Shown: positions 12,551 through 23,600 of the stretch, in pieces
Layout: every line of letters starts with the position of its first letter
Numbering within the stretch: position 1 is the stretch's first letter
Origin: Buxus sempervirens
Lineage: Eukaryota > Streptophyta > Magnoliopsida > Buxales > Buxaceae
Length of the DNA stretch: 64,000 nt
Assembly (NCBI GenBank): GCA_947561395.2
Contig: OX387183.1
Location: forward strand, 56,155,915 to 56,219,914
Reading direction: 5' to 3'
Translations under genes and position numbers: made by a program
Notes under the pieces: generated by a model
What the model was told of the DNA's origin: nothing
Databases searched by the model: none
Seen by the model: only the letters and a program-made list of their open reading frames with translations

Positions 12551-14536
12551 TTACCAGAAATCATTACAAGAACACTGGCCATCTTTGAAGTGATGAAATC
12601 TGTTACAATCTCTGAGAACTATCTCCCGGTCATAAATGTGGGAGATGATATTTATGGCTGAGTGACAATCTTTGCATATCCGGAGATTTTTCACCACTCG
12701 AATTGGCTTTTGATGGTTTATGTTAAGAAGTCCAAATGCAACAGCCAGCTTTTCACTGTGAACTGAAAGATTCCGAGCTTTCTCCTCTTCATCCAGATCA
12801 AACAAGACAACAGAAGTGTCTGGTACATAACCAACCAAGTCTAGTTTCTTATTCATCTCATCAAGTTTTGCATATATCTGCTTACTCTGTGGATGATTCT
12901 TGTCACCCACAACAAACTCATGAATTGTATTGTCAACCTCTATTGAACTGCATCCAGGAGTCTTTGAGATTCCCTGTGACTTCATCAAGTTACGTATTCT
13001 GATCACTTCCTCCCATCGTCCAACTGCAGCATACATGTTTGAAAGCAGAACATAGTAACCAGGGTTTTGAGGTTCCAAATCTACTAATTTCTCTAATATC
13101 TTCTCACCCAACTGGAAATCATTGCAGATTCGGCAAGCACCGAGTAAGGAGCCCAAGATTACCGAATTAGGTTCAATGGGCATCTTATCTATGAGTTTTA
13201 AAGCTTCCTCTAAGCGGTGAGCTCTTCCAAGAATGTCTACCATGCACCCATAGTGTCTGATTTGGGGCTGCACTCCATAAACATTTTGCATTTTGGTGAA
13301 GTAAGACCATGCTTTATCCACGAGTCCAGTGTGTGCACAAGCATTCAGTAGTCCCACAAATGTTATATCATCAGGCATCATGCCTCCACTCTCCATCTCC
13401 TTGAACAGCTCGATAGCTTCTTTGCCTCTACCATTGATTGCCAATCCAGAGATAATTGTGTTCCAAGATACCAAGCTTCGCTCAATCATCCCCTTGAAGA
13501 CAGCCATTGCCTTGTCGATGCAACCACACTTGGAATACATGTCGATGAGTGCATTGCACACTGTGGTGTCTCCATCAAGCCCATTCCTTTCCACATAAAA
13601 ATGGATCCACTCCCCTGATTCTAAAGCACCTAATTGAGCGCAAGCTGGAAGTACACTGATCACTGTGATCCTATCAGGCCTCAACCCAGTGAGCTGCATT
13701 TGATGAAACAGAGCCAGCGCTTCAGCAGGCATTGAAGCAAGAACGTAGGAGGAAATCATTGCATTCCATGTCGGGAGAGTCTTTGTAGGCATTCCTTGGA
13801 ATAATCTACAAGCATCGTCAAACTTACCGATCTTTGAGTATCCACAGACCATGACATTCCATGACTGCTCATCCTTCTCAGGCATCTTGTTGAAGAGTTC
13901 CTCAGCAGCCTCGATGTCCCCCTTCCTTGCGTACCCAGCAATCATGGCATTCCAAGTTGCAGCAGTCCTGTATTGCATCTTATCAAATAAGCTCCTTGCG
14001 GCCTCAACGTTTCCCTGGGCAGCACTGGCATACATGTTAACCAATGATGTATAAACATGGACATCAGAATCTGGTATCCCAAACACCACACTTTGGGCAT
14101 GGACTGCACGCCCGAGCAAGCACAATGAAGAGTCAGCACTGCAAGCCTTAATGAGGAAAGTGAAGGTATAGTTATTGGGTAGCATGCCTCGCACTCTCAT
14201 CCTTGTGTACGCTGATACAGCTTGGTTGGGTGAACCAGTACCTGCATAGTACCTGATCATTGTATTCCACATAAAACAAGTGGGTTCTTGAGATAGCTGC
14301 TGCTCAAAGACGAGCATGGCATAATCGAAAGCACTTGTGGAAGGAAACTGAGATTTAGTGCATAACAGTAAGAGCTTGGCATAGAGATACTGAGGCAGAT
14401 CATTACGAATTATGCAAGCATGGATTTGCTTCGCTTGTTTCAGAGAGCTGCAACTTGGTAGGGAGGATGTTACTGTTTGAAGCCAGTTGGTTAATTCAGC
14501 TGGGTGAGATGGGGAGCTTGATAGAGCAGCTGCCAT
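12551..14536 (-). CDS. PLS-class pentatricopeptide repeat protein with DYW domain
   Basis: An intronless 661-aa protein. After a short Ser/Pro-rich N-terminus come tandem PPR motifs (for example TWNAMIAGYARKGDIEAAEE and SWNTIISGLAINGRGKEAIE), then E motifs and a complete DYW domain that ends in DFW. The cytidine-deaminase-like zinc signature is intact: HSE at residues about 593-595 and CKDCH at 621-625. Such proteins bind specific organellar transcripts and catalyse or support C-to-U RNA editing in chloroplasts or mitochondria; the target site cannot be read from this sequence. The single exon and ATG at 14536 fit the family. The nearest gene upstream (SGR9-like) is on the same strand about 0.4 kb away. 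Confidence 0.95.
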   Translation of the reverse strand: MAAALSSSPSHPAELTNWLQTVTSSLPSCSSLKQAKQIHACIIRNDLPQYLYAKLLLLCTKSQFPSTSAFDYAMLVFEQQLSQEPTCFMWNTMIRYYAGTGSPNQAVSAYTRMRVRGMLPNNYTFTFLIKACSADSSLCLLGRAVHAQSVVFGIPDSDVHVYTSLVNMYASAAQGNVEAARSLFDKMQYRTAATWNAMIAGYARKGDIEAAEELFNKMPEKDEQSWNVMVCGYSKIGKFDDACRLFQGMPTKTLPTWNAMISSYVLASMPAEALALFHQMQLTGLRPDRITVISVLPACAQLGALESGEWIHFYVERNGLDGDTTVCNALIDMYSKCGCIDKAMAVFKGMIERSLVSWNTIISGLAINGRGKEAIELFKEMESGGMMPDDITFVGLLNACAHTGLVDKAWSYFTKMQNVYGVQPQIRHYGCMVDILGRAHRLEEALKLIDKMPIEPNSVILGSLLGACRICNDFQLGEKILEKLVDLEPQNPGYYVLLSNMYAAVGRWEEVIRIRNLMKSQGISKTPGCSSIEVDNTIHEFVVGDKNHPQSKQIYAKLDEMNKKLDLVGYVPDTSVVLFDLDEEEKARNLSVHSEKLAVAFGLLNINHQKPIRVVKNLRICKDCHSAINIISHIYDREIVLRDCNRFHHFKDGQCSCNDFW

Positions 14537-14957
14537 CTATTTTGAAGCTCTCCTTCCTTCTGCTTTCAGGCAAAACGTTTGCCCTCAGTTGTGGGTTTGC
14601 ACTCTCACTCACAACGTTATCCTATTTACTAAATACATGGCCATTTTTTTTCTTTTTGTTTGTGTGTGATGCTGACTCACATATGCAGAACAGCACTTGA
14701 CTCGGATCATTACAGAGAAGCTGAACACATAAACGTTGGAGAAGGGAAGGGCCACTCATCATCAAAGAGGTGAACAATCCATCAACCTTATTATTTTGTT
14801 TTTTTGTAATAAGAATTCTTTCAACAATACCCTAATTAACAAAATATCTTCTACATAGACTATGGCCTTAATAGTAACCACAAAAACCGCAACTTCTGTA
14901 CATTCAAGATAAGAAACAAATGGTGCTCCCTCATGGGTCTGGTTATTGTCATTATCT
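14537..14957. other. Short intergenic gap between PPR gene and SGR9-like gene
   Basis: About 420 bases hold the 3' flank of the SGR9-like gene and the promoter/5' leader of the PPR gene. T-rich tracts lie near 14640-14665. No further gene is visible. Confidence 0.6.
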
Positions 14958-15803
14958 TCAAATGGCTGACACACACGAGTCCCTGCCCTCACTACGTGTA
15001 CCCATCTGGACCAAAACTCCCCAAAGCCGTTGGATCTCACCGAACACATCGTCTGTTGGAAGCCGGAACCTACAACAGGGACAAGTGCTCCGCTTCCGCA
15101 GCCAAGGCAGTATGCACATCCAGTGAAACAAGTGATCACAAGGCAACTTACACACATCTCTCCCCTCTTTCATCTCCTCTCTACAAATCACACACTCAAC
15201 ACTAACCCCACATATCTCCACCGACGGCAGCGCCACCACTACTGCCGCCGATGTCGCCACCTCCTCTCTTTCACCTCCACTACAATCTGTTGCATCGAGA
15301 AATGTCCTGCACCTGGTCAGGGTGTCTATGTATGAATTCAAAATGGCACTACAGGTGGCTCCAATGCCAGATAACGTCATCGTCAGTGTCTTATCGGCGA
15401 CGTAGTCGTTAAGAATTTCGCGCCAGTTTGCTGGCCGGGTCTCTAAAGCTTGAGAGTCATGTTGGCGGAATTCGCAGAGGAGCATGAGGAGTAACAAGGC
15501 ATCGAGGTCTTGACACCTGATGGAATCGAAGATGTTGGGTGGTTGGGTTTCCCAGAAGGTGGTCATTTGCTTCAGGGATGATAAGAGATGGCGTGCGATC
15601 AAGTTGGTTTTTTGGTGGAAAGAAAGTGTCTCGAGGTGGTGGAGAGCACGGTCGAAGCGAGCAGGGTGGCGGAGGAGGGAGCACAGGTGGTGGCGCTGAC
15701 GCCGGAAATCTGAATAAAGTGATTGTGTCAGTAGGGAGAGGTGGTGGGGTTGTAAAGTTGCCAGAGCAACCATGATGGGTTCGCTTGGGTTGCCATACTC
15801 CAT
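14958..15803 (-). CDS. SGR9: RING-H2 E3 ubiquitin ligase, SGR9 ortholog
   Basis: A single-exon protein of 281 aa; Arabidopsis SGR9 (At5g02750) is about the same length. The N-terminus has the pattern IMVALATLQPHHL followed by NLIARHLLSSL, a close match to the SGR9 N-terminal region as I recall it. The C-terminal RING-H2 has C204, C207, C222, H224, H227, C230, C241 and C244 in C3H2C3 spacing, followed by the family tail RLPTDDVFGEIQRLW. SGR9 acts at amyloplasts, modulating their attachment to actin during shoot gravity sensing. The start at 15803 is chosen because the residues before IMVAL align with SGR9. A TATA-like TTTAAATA on the minus strand lies about 50 bases upstream of the ATG. Confidence 0.9.
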   Translation of the reverse strand: MEYGNPSEPIMVALATLQPHHLSLLTQSLYSDFRRQRHHLCSLLRHPARFDRALHHLETLSFHQKTNLIARHLLSSLKQMTTFWETQPPNIFDSIRCQDLDALLLLMLLCEFRQHDSQALETRPANWREILNDYVADKTLTMTLSGIGATCSAILNSYIDTLTRCRTFLDATDCSGGEREEVATSAAVVVALPSVEICGVSVECVICREEMKEGRDVCKLPCDHLFHWMCILPWLRKRSTCPCCRFRLPTDDVFGEIQRLWGVLVQMGTRSEGRDSCVSAI

Positions 15804-17026
15804 GGGATCCCGTGTTGTGGATTGGAGGAGCTTTTAGATCGTTAATGGGGTATTTAAAGGAGTTCCAAGTGGCTGATTAGGACGCTGACTGTTACATTCC
15901 TGGTGGATTAAACTACAAGAGAGAAACCACAGGAACGTGTATTGTTGATGTGAAATCGATGCAGCACTGGCGGTTCAGTCACGGGTGCAAGGATGGTTCT
16001 TGATTCATTGCATAGAACTAATTGATCCACATTTCTAGACTATAGTATAATTTGTTTTTTGACGAGCAAGGACACGTCTGATAAAAAGATCTCAAAGGAT
16101 TTGAGAGGTGTTCATTCACTTTGTCTGCAATAATAAGAAGAGACTGAATGTTTGTAGATGGAATGGGAGTGGGAGTGGCGTGGGACCAAAAGAGGGGTTG
16201 AGTGGTGCCCACAAATAGGTGTCTTAGTCGGAACATGTTGGGCATTCCTCCGTCCTTTTCTTCTTTGTACACTTATTAGATTCTTCCTACTTTTTTTCTT
16301 TAGTTCTTTCTGGTTATCTCTTGGGCATGGAAGCAAGAAAAGAAGAAAAAAAAATGGTGGATTCACATGGGACTCCATCATCCAAGCCGCAATCATAACA
16401 CATATCAGGCGCAACTTGGCCCTCCTGTCGTTCACTCCACTTACAGATCCCCTTCTAGCACGCCTTGGGTTTCCATCCTTTTCTCCTCCAAATTACCATT
16501 TATTGACTATTGGTTTTGGTCGAGCCGGGTCCGTGCTATTTTCCTGGGTTCATTTGACCTGGATAACCTGACACAAACCAGTGATTGAATTGATAAAACC
16601 AGCAATGTTTTCTTAAAGGACCCACCCAACTGGAATTTGTACCAGCATTGGGTCTTGCCGAAATTCAGGTCTCAGGGTATTGGTTGTTAACTGGTTTTGT
16701 ATATCTCTCTCCCTCTGTATCAAAAAGGATTAGGAAGGGGTGCAACGTAATTTAAACGGAGACAGTAAATGTTTTGGACCGTCGAACTAGGGTCGGGAAA
16801 TCTACTGTTGCTTGCTTTGGATCCAGAGAAAAAGCAAAATGTACTGTTTAAATAAGAAAAGGAGACTTCTAAAGCTGTACACTAAAGCACTTGTGATTCC
16901 CCAATCTACTGTCCTCTTTTCTGATGATAAAGTTCTAAAGGTAACATGCATGGGCTTATGCCTTATGGAATTGTTGGTCTAGGACACAGACAAAGCTTTT
17001 TCCACTGATACTATGTCAAATAGTCC
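15804..17026. other. SGR9 promoter side and intergenic sequence
   Basis: Bases 15850-15860 hold a minus-strand TATA-like TTTAAATA that could serve SGR9. The remainder up to the U2-like sequence shows only short ORFs and no recognisable domain. A GC-richer patch at 16140-16560 (with GAGTGG-type repeats) has no supported coding model. Confidence 0.5.
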
Positions 17027-17224
17027 CAAAAGCTAAGACTGACAGTAAAAAGATTGTGGGGTTGCAAGAGAATGATCTTTTCTATTAAGATATTGGTTGG
17101 GGCCTCCCCACAAAAAAATTAATTTAATATCATGTGGATCGATGACCCACGTATCAGATATTAAACTGATAAGAACAGATACTACACTTACACTTGATCT
17201 TAGCCAAAAGGCCGAGAAAGGTAT
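17027..17224 (-). ncRNA. U2: U2 snRNA-like sequence, probable pseudogene or divergent copy
   Basis: Read on the minus strand from 17224 the sequence starts ATACCTTTCTCGGCCTTTTG and continues through GGCTAAGATCAAGTGT and TTCTTATCAGTTTAATATCT, the canonical U2 5' half. The branch-site-pairing GTAGTA is present and an Sm-like AATTTTTTTG lies at about 17110-17119. Oddities: AAGTGT is tandemly duplicated (6 extra bases) just before GTAGTA, one of the most conserved U2 segments, and the sequence after the Sm site does not resemble stem-loops III/IV. Upstream is a USE-like GTCCCATATCA about 70 bases before +1 (two mismatches to RTCCCACATCG), with only ATATGA where a TATA box belongs. The 3' end is estimated from a U2 length near 196 nt. 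Identity is certain; function is doubtful. Confidence 0.85.
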
Positions 17225-17689
17225 GCCTTGTCCATGCTTATAACAGTGTTTTCATATCATCTTTGCCTTCAAACTCTGCTCTCACGCTTTTGATATGGGA
17301 CAACATTATGCTAGCTGCGGTCAAAAGGGCTGATCATTGGGCTTGGGCTGAGATATGGTCATTGTCCAAGCCTGCCACATATAAAATTCTGAGCAAGTCC
17401 ACTCGTTAAAAAGCTATAAAAGCCCAAGCCTGCCCATTGAAAGAAAAGTTTTAAATTTTTTTGTGCCAATAAGGAAATATATTGTTTTCAAATATGAAAA
17501 AAAAATATGAATAAGAGAAACCAATGTCGGAAGAAGGTTATATATAATATATATATATATATACAAGAATATTAAAACAAAAGCTTTCCAATGCTCATTC
17601 TTTTATATTGCATGTTAGCAATAGTGTATCTTCATCTTTACATTGGGCTTTCTTATGCATAAAAGTTGGACCTTTCCTATGTTCTTTCT
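17225..17689. other. Intergenic spacer upstream of the U2-like locus
   Basis: It contains the U2 promoter remnant (17225-17302), an AT microsatellite near 17539-17563 and the eroded 3' part of the Copia gag relic beginning about 17600. No gene is supported. Confidence 0.5.
17292..17302 (-). promoter_or_regulatory. Degenerate snRNA upstream sequence element (USE) for the U2-like locus
   Basis: On the minus strand GTCCCATATCA matches the plant snRNA USE RTCCCACATCG at 9 of 11 positions and ends about 67 bases upstream of the U2 start. About 33 bases further on, where a Pol II snRNA TATA box is expected, stands ATATGAAAA. The spacing is right but both boxes are eroded. This suggests the locus arose by duplication of a gene with its promoter rather than by retroposition. 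Confidence 0.55.
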
Positions 17690-18400
17690 TCCCCTAATCA
17701 TGTTCCACAATTCTTCATGTGGCTAAATTTGTGACAACAATGATATTCAAGAAGTAATAAAGGATACCATCCCCTTTCTCTTCCTTCTTTTCCTCTCCTC
17801 TTCCCCTACTAGAAAAAGAAAGATTCTCATCTTTCTCAGTTTCTTGTTGTCTCCTTTCCTTGCTCCTTTTGTCTTCCACGATAAGCAACTCTTCCTCATC
17901 TTCCTCTAGGACCTCCTCTAAGAGAGAGTTAAGTGTTAAAGGCTTGCTCAAGAGGAGTACAATCATATTGCTTCATTCGTGTTTCATGAGATATTTGAAG
18001 ACTTGAAGTAGTCGGAATCTTTGTATTGATCAAATGCAATAATAATGGATCTTCAATTTTCTCACTTTAAATAGTGATTTCCAGGTTCAAGTATTCTTCA
18101 ACTCCTTTAGAATCCTTCATCCTTGGTGCATCTAACTCACCAAAAAAGGATTTGTAATCTCACCATCTTAACTTTGTCATCCCCTTTGTATGATGCATAC
18201 AGTATTTCACTATTTCCCATGCTTGCTTGGCTGAAGTTACCAACGGAATTATTTCAAAAATAACGACATCCACCGCTTAATAAATGAAAAACAATAACTT
18301 TTCATCCTTCTTGCGATTTTCTTTTAACTCATTGTGTTATTGTTGGGTGAGAGATGTTGGATCAGCCGGCTCTAAAAATTCGGTCTCATCAACAGTGTTG
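17690..18400 (-). pseudogene. Degenerate Copia-type gag (retrotransposon relic)
   Basis: Reading the minus strand from about 18400 to 17700 gives a gag-like chain interrupted by stops: FLEPADPTSLTQQ*HNELKE, then KQAWEIVKYCMHHTKGMTKL, then FFGELDAPRMKDSKGVEEYL, then LTLNSLLEEVLEEDEEEL. These match the UBN2/Copia gag polypeptide (NELKENRKKD, KQAWEI, VEEYL and the later LEE-type segment). At least four in-frame stops make it non-functional. No LTRs, protease or pol were recognised nearby, so only a fragment remains. Confidence 0.75.
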
Positions 18401-19594
18401 CATTAAGAGACTATACCAAAGCTTCAGAAACAATGGACCATGTGAAGTGTCGATGGAAGCAGTCTAACTATCCGGACTTTGATTATTTCACAAACATGTT
18501 TTAAAACTAACCTGGAAAAGAATATATCAGATAGATATCTAGGAAAAGTAGTCCCTTCTTTCTAATTCCTGGGGTTTATGAACCTTTCTATTGGGTCATT
18601 TGATTGCAAAAATCATTTTGTCCTAAGGGTCCTTAACTGTACGCAAGTTTAATTGATTCACAGGTGCAAGCTTAAAACTGTATTCGCAGCTTTAAATCAT
18701 ACCCCCAGTTTAAGTTTTTTTTAGGTCACAGACACAGTTAAAACGCTTTTATCAAGAAAACTGATCTATTCCAATTTACGTTTTCTGACCTGAAGATCTA
18801 AAGCTAAATCTTGGGGTGTCCTTCTACCTGCTGCATCATCCTCATCAACCTTTTTGAAATTTGATGAGACTTGACTGTTCAAGACTTTTCGGGTGCACCC
18901 AAACTTGAGCTTCCCGAGTCTGTGCTGTTACCCTAAATAGGCTAGGTGCCATACCTATCACCTCCATTTTTGAATTCTCTGAAACATCAAAACATGGAAT
19001 AGACGCTAATGCATGCTCACAATCATAGCCCCCTCACGTAATGACATGCATGGTAGAGGGCCCACCAATCAAAGGGTCGACCATGTAACCAGGATTAACC
19101 ATCAATAACAAAAGATTGGGAATTGATGATGATGATCATCTCCTATGACTGGTAAGAATCATTTTGACGGCTTTTCAAATGTGACAGCCCACCCCACTTC
19201 TATCTTCAGGAGCATTGAGTGTTATCTATATTTGTAGATAGCCCAGAGCTTAGGATTCATGGCCTATAGGCCAGATTGACTGGTCATAAAGTCTATCTTT
19301 AGAACCAACAAAAGCTGATTTCCATAGGTCCATCTGGGTATTGATGTTGAATTTGGCAGCTTTAGATGCAAGAGACAAAATGAACATAGAAAACACAACT
19401 AGAACTACCACAATGCCCATTACAGTTTCTAATTCGGAAATTCGGAAATACAAGTTCCCATATGTTGCTGCGGAAAGAAATCATACTTAGACATGAACGT
19501 TCTTTCTTACTACACATCACAAAAGGAAGGACAAATAATTAAACAGCAAGAGACCTTCGTAGGCTGGAAGATGAAGGAAAGCTTTAATTTGTGG
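18401..19594. other. Intergenic region 3' of WOX3
   Basis: It holds the WOX3 3' flank. A minus-strand 67-aa ORF at 19250-19453 contains a hydrophobic segment (MGIVVVLVVFSMFILSLA), but it has no recognisable relatives and no gene context. Nothing else is supported. Confidence 0.45.
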
Positions 19595-20658
19595 TTAGTT
19601 GGTCGAGGAGGAGGTGGAGAAATGCTTGGGTGTGGTGCTTTCATCCTTGAGACCTGTAGTTGTGATGGGGAAGAGTTCTAGGGTTTTGAGGGGCTTGTTG
19701 CAACAGAAAGTTGTTGCACCCACATCCGTCTTCATCAACCAATCACGACCGTACATCATGGTCATTGAAATATCAGAATCATTCCTCCCTGATGAGATGT
19801 CAACGTTCCAAGCGTAATTCACTGCTTGGGCTGCTTGATCATGTAGTCCTCCCTGATCCAACAAAAATATGAAGCAAAAGAAGGGAACTTTAGGGCTAAA
19901 ACGAAAATTTGGAATAACAGCAAGAAAGAGCTAAATTAAAGACAATCTATATAATAGGATAGCTCTTTTCACTTTTAAAGCATACAAATCAACACAAGCA
20001 GCAAGAAAAAACCAAAAGAAGAAGGAAAATTACAAGAGAGAGAGAGATTATAGTCTATTAGCTATTTGCAGAGATATACCATGCTCAGAAAACAAGAATG
20101 AACTAAATAAATACCTCAGAAGGAAAATCAAAAGGAAAACAATGAAACCCCATCATTTTCTTAATCAAATGAAGGCCGACAAAGTAACCAGCAAGAAAGA
20201 GAAACAAATATAAACCAACTAACCAAGGAGAACATTCTCTTTTCTCTTTGTACATGCAACATATATATTACTATTACCATAAGGTAAGAGGAGAATACCT
20301 GTGGAAGAAAGAGAGATGAGTTATAGGAAGAAAGCTGCTGAAGAGCAGCAGAGCCAGAAGAATCACAGTGGTGAAGAAGGTGGTGGTGATTGTGGTTCTG
20401 TTGCTGGAGCTGAAGCTGAAGCTGCTGCTGCTGCTGCCTACAGAGTTTCCGCCGGAGCTTCTGTCTGTCTCTTGCTTTGTGGTTCTGAAACCAGTAGAAC
20501 ACATTCTTGCCTTCAATCTTTCCATAGAAGGATAGATGGGCTGTTATCTGCTGTATCTGGGAGGCATTAGGTGTCCTTATGCCTCCTCTATACATCTCCT
20601 CCAGTATCATGAGTTGCTCCGGTGTTGGGCACCATCTTGTTGAGGCTGCCGGTGACAT
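19595..20658 (-). CDS. WOX3: WUSCHEL-related homeobox 3 (PRESSED FLOWER) transcription factor
   Basis: Two exons: 20299-20658 and 19595-19852, with a GT-AG phase-0 intron between. The 205-aa product begins [20 protein letters not shown], and the WUS-type homeodomain follows (about residues 4-68) with the recognition helix [20 protein letters not shown]. This is nearly identical to Arabidopsis PRS/WOX3. A Gln/His-rich linker follows. Exon 2 has YGRDWL and the WUS box KTLELFPI, needed for repression. WOX3 recruits founder cells at lateral margins of leaves and floral organs. The start at 20658 is chosen by homology, although the frame stays open upstream to an ATG at 20877; that extension is probably 5' leader. 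The neighbour kinesin-5C is also WOX3's neighbour in Arabidopsis. Confidence 0.95.
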
Positions 20659-23600
20659 TTTCTCTTTTCTGACTTTAGGGGACGCCGGCTTTGGAGTTTG
20701 GGGACTCAAAAATCCAGATATAAATAGAAATGGAAATGAGAATGACTGATGAGAGGGCTGGAAAGAGAGAGTGAGAAGACATGGGAGAGACAAAAGGGAT
20801 GGAGAGAGAGCAGCAAAAGGAGAGGTTAAAAGAGAGGCAAAGTACTTGTCATGCTGATGTTTCTTGCAGAGAGGCATTCAATGTAGGTTTCAGTCCTTGC
20901 TCCACCGTCCTCTCTCTCGCTGTCTCTTTCTCTCTCTATCTATTTGTCGAGAGAGAAAGAGAGAATCTTGAATGAGTGAGCGTAAGAATTGGTGGTCGCT
21001 TGAATGATTCCGTAATGATCACCTTATAATTTACATTTCAAGAGGGAATAGACAAGAAGCGTGTTATACGCATCGTATCTCCCGTTCCTATCATCCTGTG
21101 TTTCGTCTCTGGTTAATTGGTAAGTCAGTCGTATATACCGTTTATCTCTCTATGTCGTCCCCACTTAGGTGATGCATACGAAGCATATCCACCATGCAAG
21201 GCCATGCTGATGCCACGTTGCTGTTCTAGGGTTTTACATCAAAAGCAAATGCAAAGAGCAAATTAACTACTGAACCCATCTTTTTGTGGCATTTGTCCAA
21301 TACGTGTATTAGAATCCTATTCAATATTAAAGTCTTTAATGGGAGAACTGTTTATTATAAATTGGTTAGGCCTCCTCTCATCTCCTAATTTAACTGACAG
21401 AGCATAACGTATTCTGATAAAGGAGGTTTAAGATATATGCAGTGAGCGAGTATCGAACCATTATTAATCAGATAAAAATAACAAGTATATATCTATTCAT
21501 AAATAAGAGATATATACTTGTATGTTGAATTTCAAGTGTAAATATGTTAATTGCAGAAATCTACTTCAATTAGGTAGCTTTTGACACTAGTATCCCAATT
21601 TTTGGTTGGTTTCAAGTTACTAACAGATGATTATAAATCTTAAAAAAATATTTAAATAGGCCTCCATCGGGATGGAAATCATGTACAACATAGGCCTTGT
21701 AATTGGTGTATTTATTTAAGAAAAAAAAATCAATCTCCCCTATCGATCTTATATGTGTAAAATCAAGTTGTTTAAAGTTTAAACCAAGAACCAATAAACC
21801 CAAACTCAATTTGATTCGGTTTGAGTTGGGCTTTAAAACATATTTTAGTTTGTTTTTGGGTTTACTAGGGAAATGCACGAGCTATGCGTGTATAGCAAAT
21901 TAGAAACAAATTAAGAAGCCCAGTTAAGTAACTTCCGCTTTTTAAGTGGGATTCTAAAATTTCTGGTTCCCCCCCAACTCATTGAAATTTCTATATTTCA
22001 TGAGAAGTGTTAATTGAAAAATTTTTTTGCCCCCCCAGATTTGGAGTAGTCCTGGTTCCGCCACTGCTTCTAGGTGGAGCATCCCATGATTAGTTATGAT
22101 ATAAAACTGCAATTACAAACCTAAAAAAAAAAAGAATTAAAGAGTGTTTTGGGTATCAAATGTCAAGCAAAAAACCCAAGATTCGCTTTATATATAGAAT
22201 AGATATTTTGATTGAACGAAACCAAATCAAACTAAAACCCAATTTAAAAATATGTTTTACTAATTAAACCCAACCAGAAAGATAATCACAACCTTGGTTT
22301 GATCTTGGGTTGATGTCTATCTTCAAAGACCAAAATTGAAACCCCTTGCACCCCCATGAATTTCATAAAAATTGAATTTTAAACATGAAAACGGTAGACA
22401 TCCAAATTGGGGTGGGACCCACATGTGAATAAAAGACAACAGGAGGCATTGTGTAACATGCCACTGGTGTGCATTGTCGGGGGTGGGGTACGAAACTCAA
22501 TAGAAGAAAAAAAAATGGCAAAATGGCATTAATACTGATGAGGAGGCCGTCTTGTTCACTCCTCATGCAGTGCAGTAGTCGAAGAAGATGAAGCCCTCTT
22601 TCCTATTTCCATTCTGTAGAGTAGAGACAGAACAGAACGAGAGCAGTCTAACTGTCTTGTCACATTTCAGTACGGTAAAATTCAAAAAGTTCCAGACATC
22701 ATTAATTAATCATCATTTTCAAAATCCATAAAATGAATTCTTATTTACAGTTTTATTTAAGCTCTCTCATGGTGCAGGGATCAGGGATGGGCATTGAGTA
22801 AGCTTAAAAAGGTCACCGGACCATTTCCTTTATGATCCATCTCTTTCAAATGTAATTTTTATTTTTCTTATAATTTTTTATTTTTTGTCTTTACCGATAA
22901 CATTCTCTTTTAAAATAGAAAAATCGAGATGGAAAGATACAAGGCTTTGCTTCGGAATTTAATGCAGAAACAGAGAAAGTCAGCAGTGCCTACTTCGCTA
23001 CTGAAATCTCGTGCCGTCATCAGCCTTCAAATCTCGGCGATCGGGAAATAGGACGCGAATGCCCCTACCTTTGGATAGTATTTACGGGAATACCATTTTG
23101 TCCCGTTATAGGTCTGGTCAAAGTCAAGGCCCTGCGTGATTCGGTCAACGTGAATGGCAATAGCAAAATTGCGCGATTCGCATATCTCACGGTTTTCACT
23201 TACACAGCCCGCGCACGTTAGTGAGAACAGTGAGGAGTGACTGAGGACCAAATGGACATTTCATCCCGGGATCCGTACGCTTTTACTTGCACGTGACAGA
23301 GGAAGATTGTCAACTTCCTGCTTTTATTCCAATTTCTTTAAAAATTTGACATGTTATCCTTAAAGTTTGTAAACATCCATCATATATACGTTAATTACAA
23401 AACATACCAACGAATTAGCATCAAATTAAAATTTTTTTTTTGGTGAAATTAAATTTAGTTTAGTTATAAGACATGTTAAAATCAGATTTGTCTTAATTCC
23501 ACCCTTATTAGTTTTGAAATTTCAGTAAACTCTGATGATGAGCATGAGTTAAAATTTGTTAAAACTTCTTTTAAACATACTGATTAATGTATAAAAAGAA

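Noticed and set aside
16158..16571. Plus-strand ORF of 137 aa between SGR9 and the U2-like locus
   Set aside because: Low-complexity start and no family resemblance or gene context; overlapping ORFs on both strands indicate chance.
17715..17966. 83-aa minus-strand ORF rich in Glu/Arg taken alone as a gene
   Set aside because: It is one open segment of the decayed Copia gag that extends to about 18400 with in-frame stops.
19250..19453. 67-aa ORF with a hydrophobic segment downstream of WOX3
   Set aside because: A single possible membrane segment without homologs, promoter or splice context is not enough to call a gene.
20301..20570. Plus-strand Ala/Glu-rich ORF opposite WOX3 exon 1
   Set aside because: It is the antisense shadow of the CAG-rich Gln tract of WOX3.
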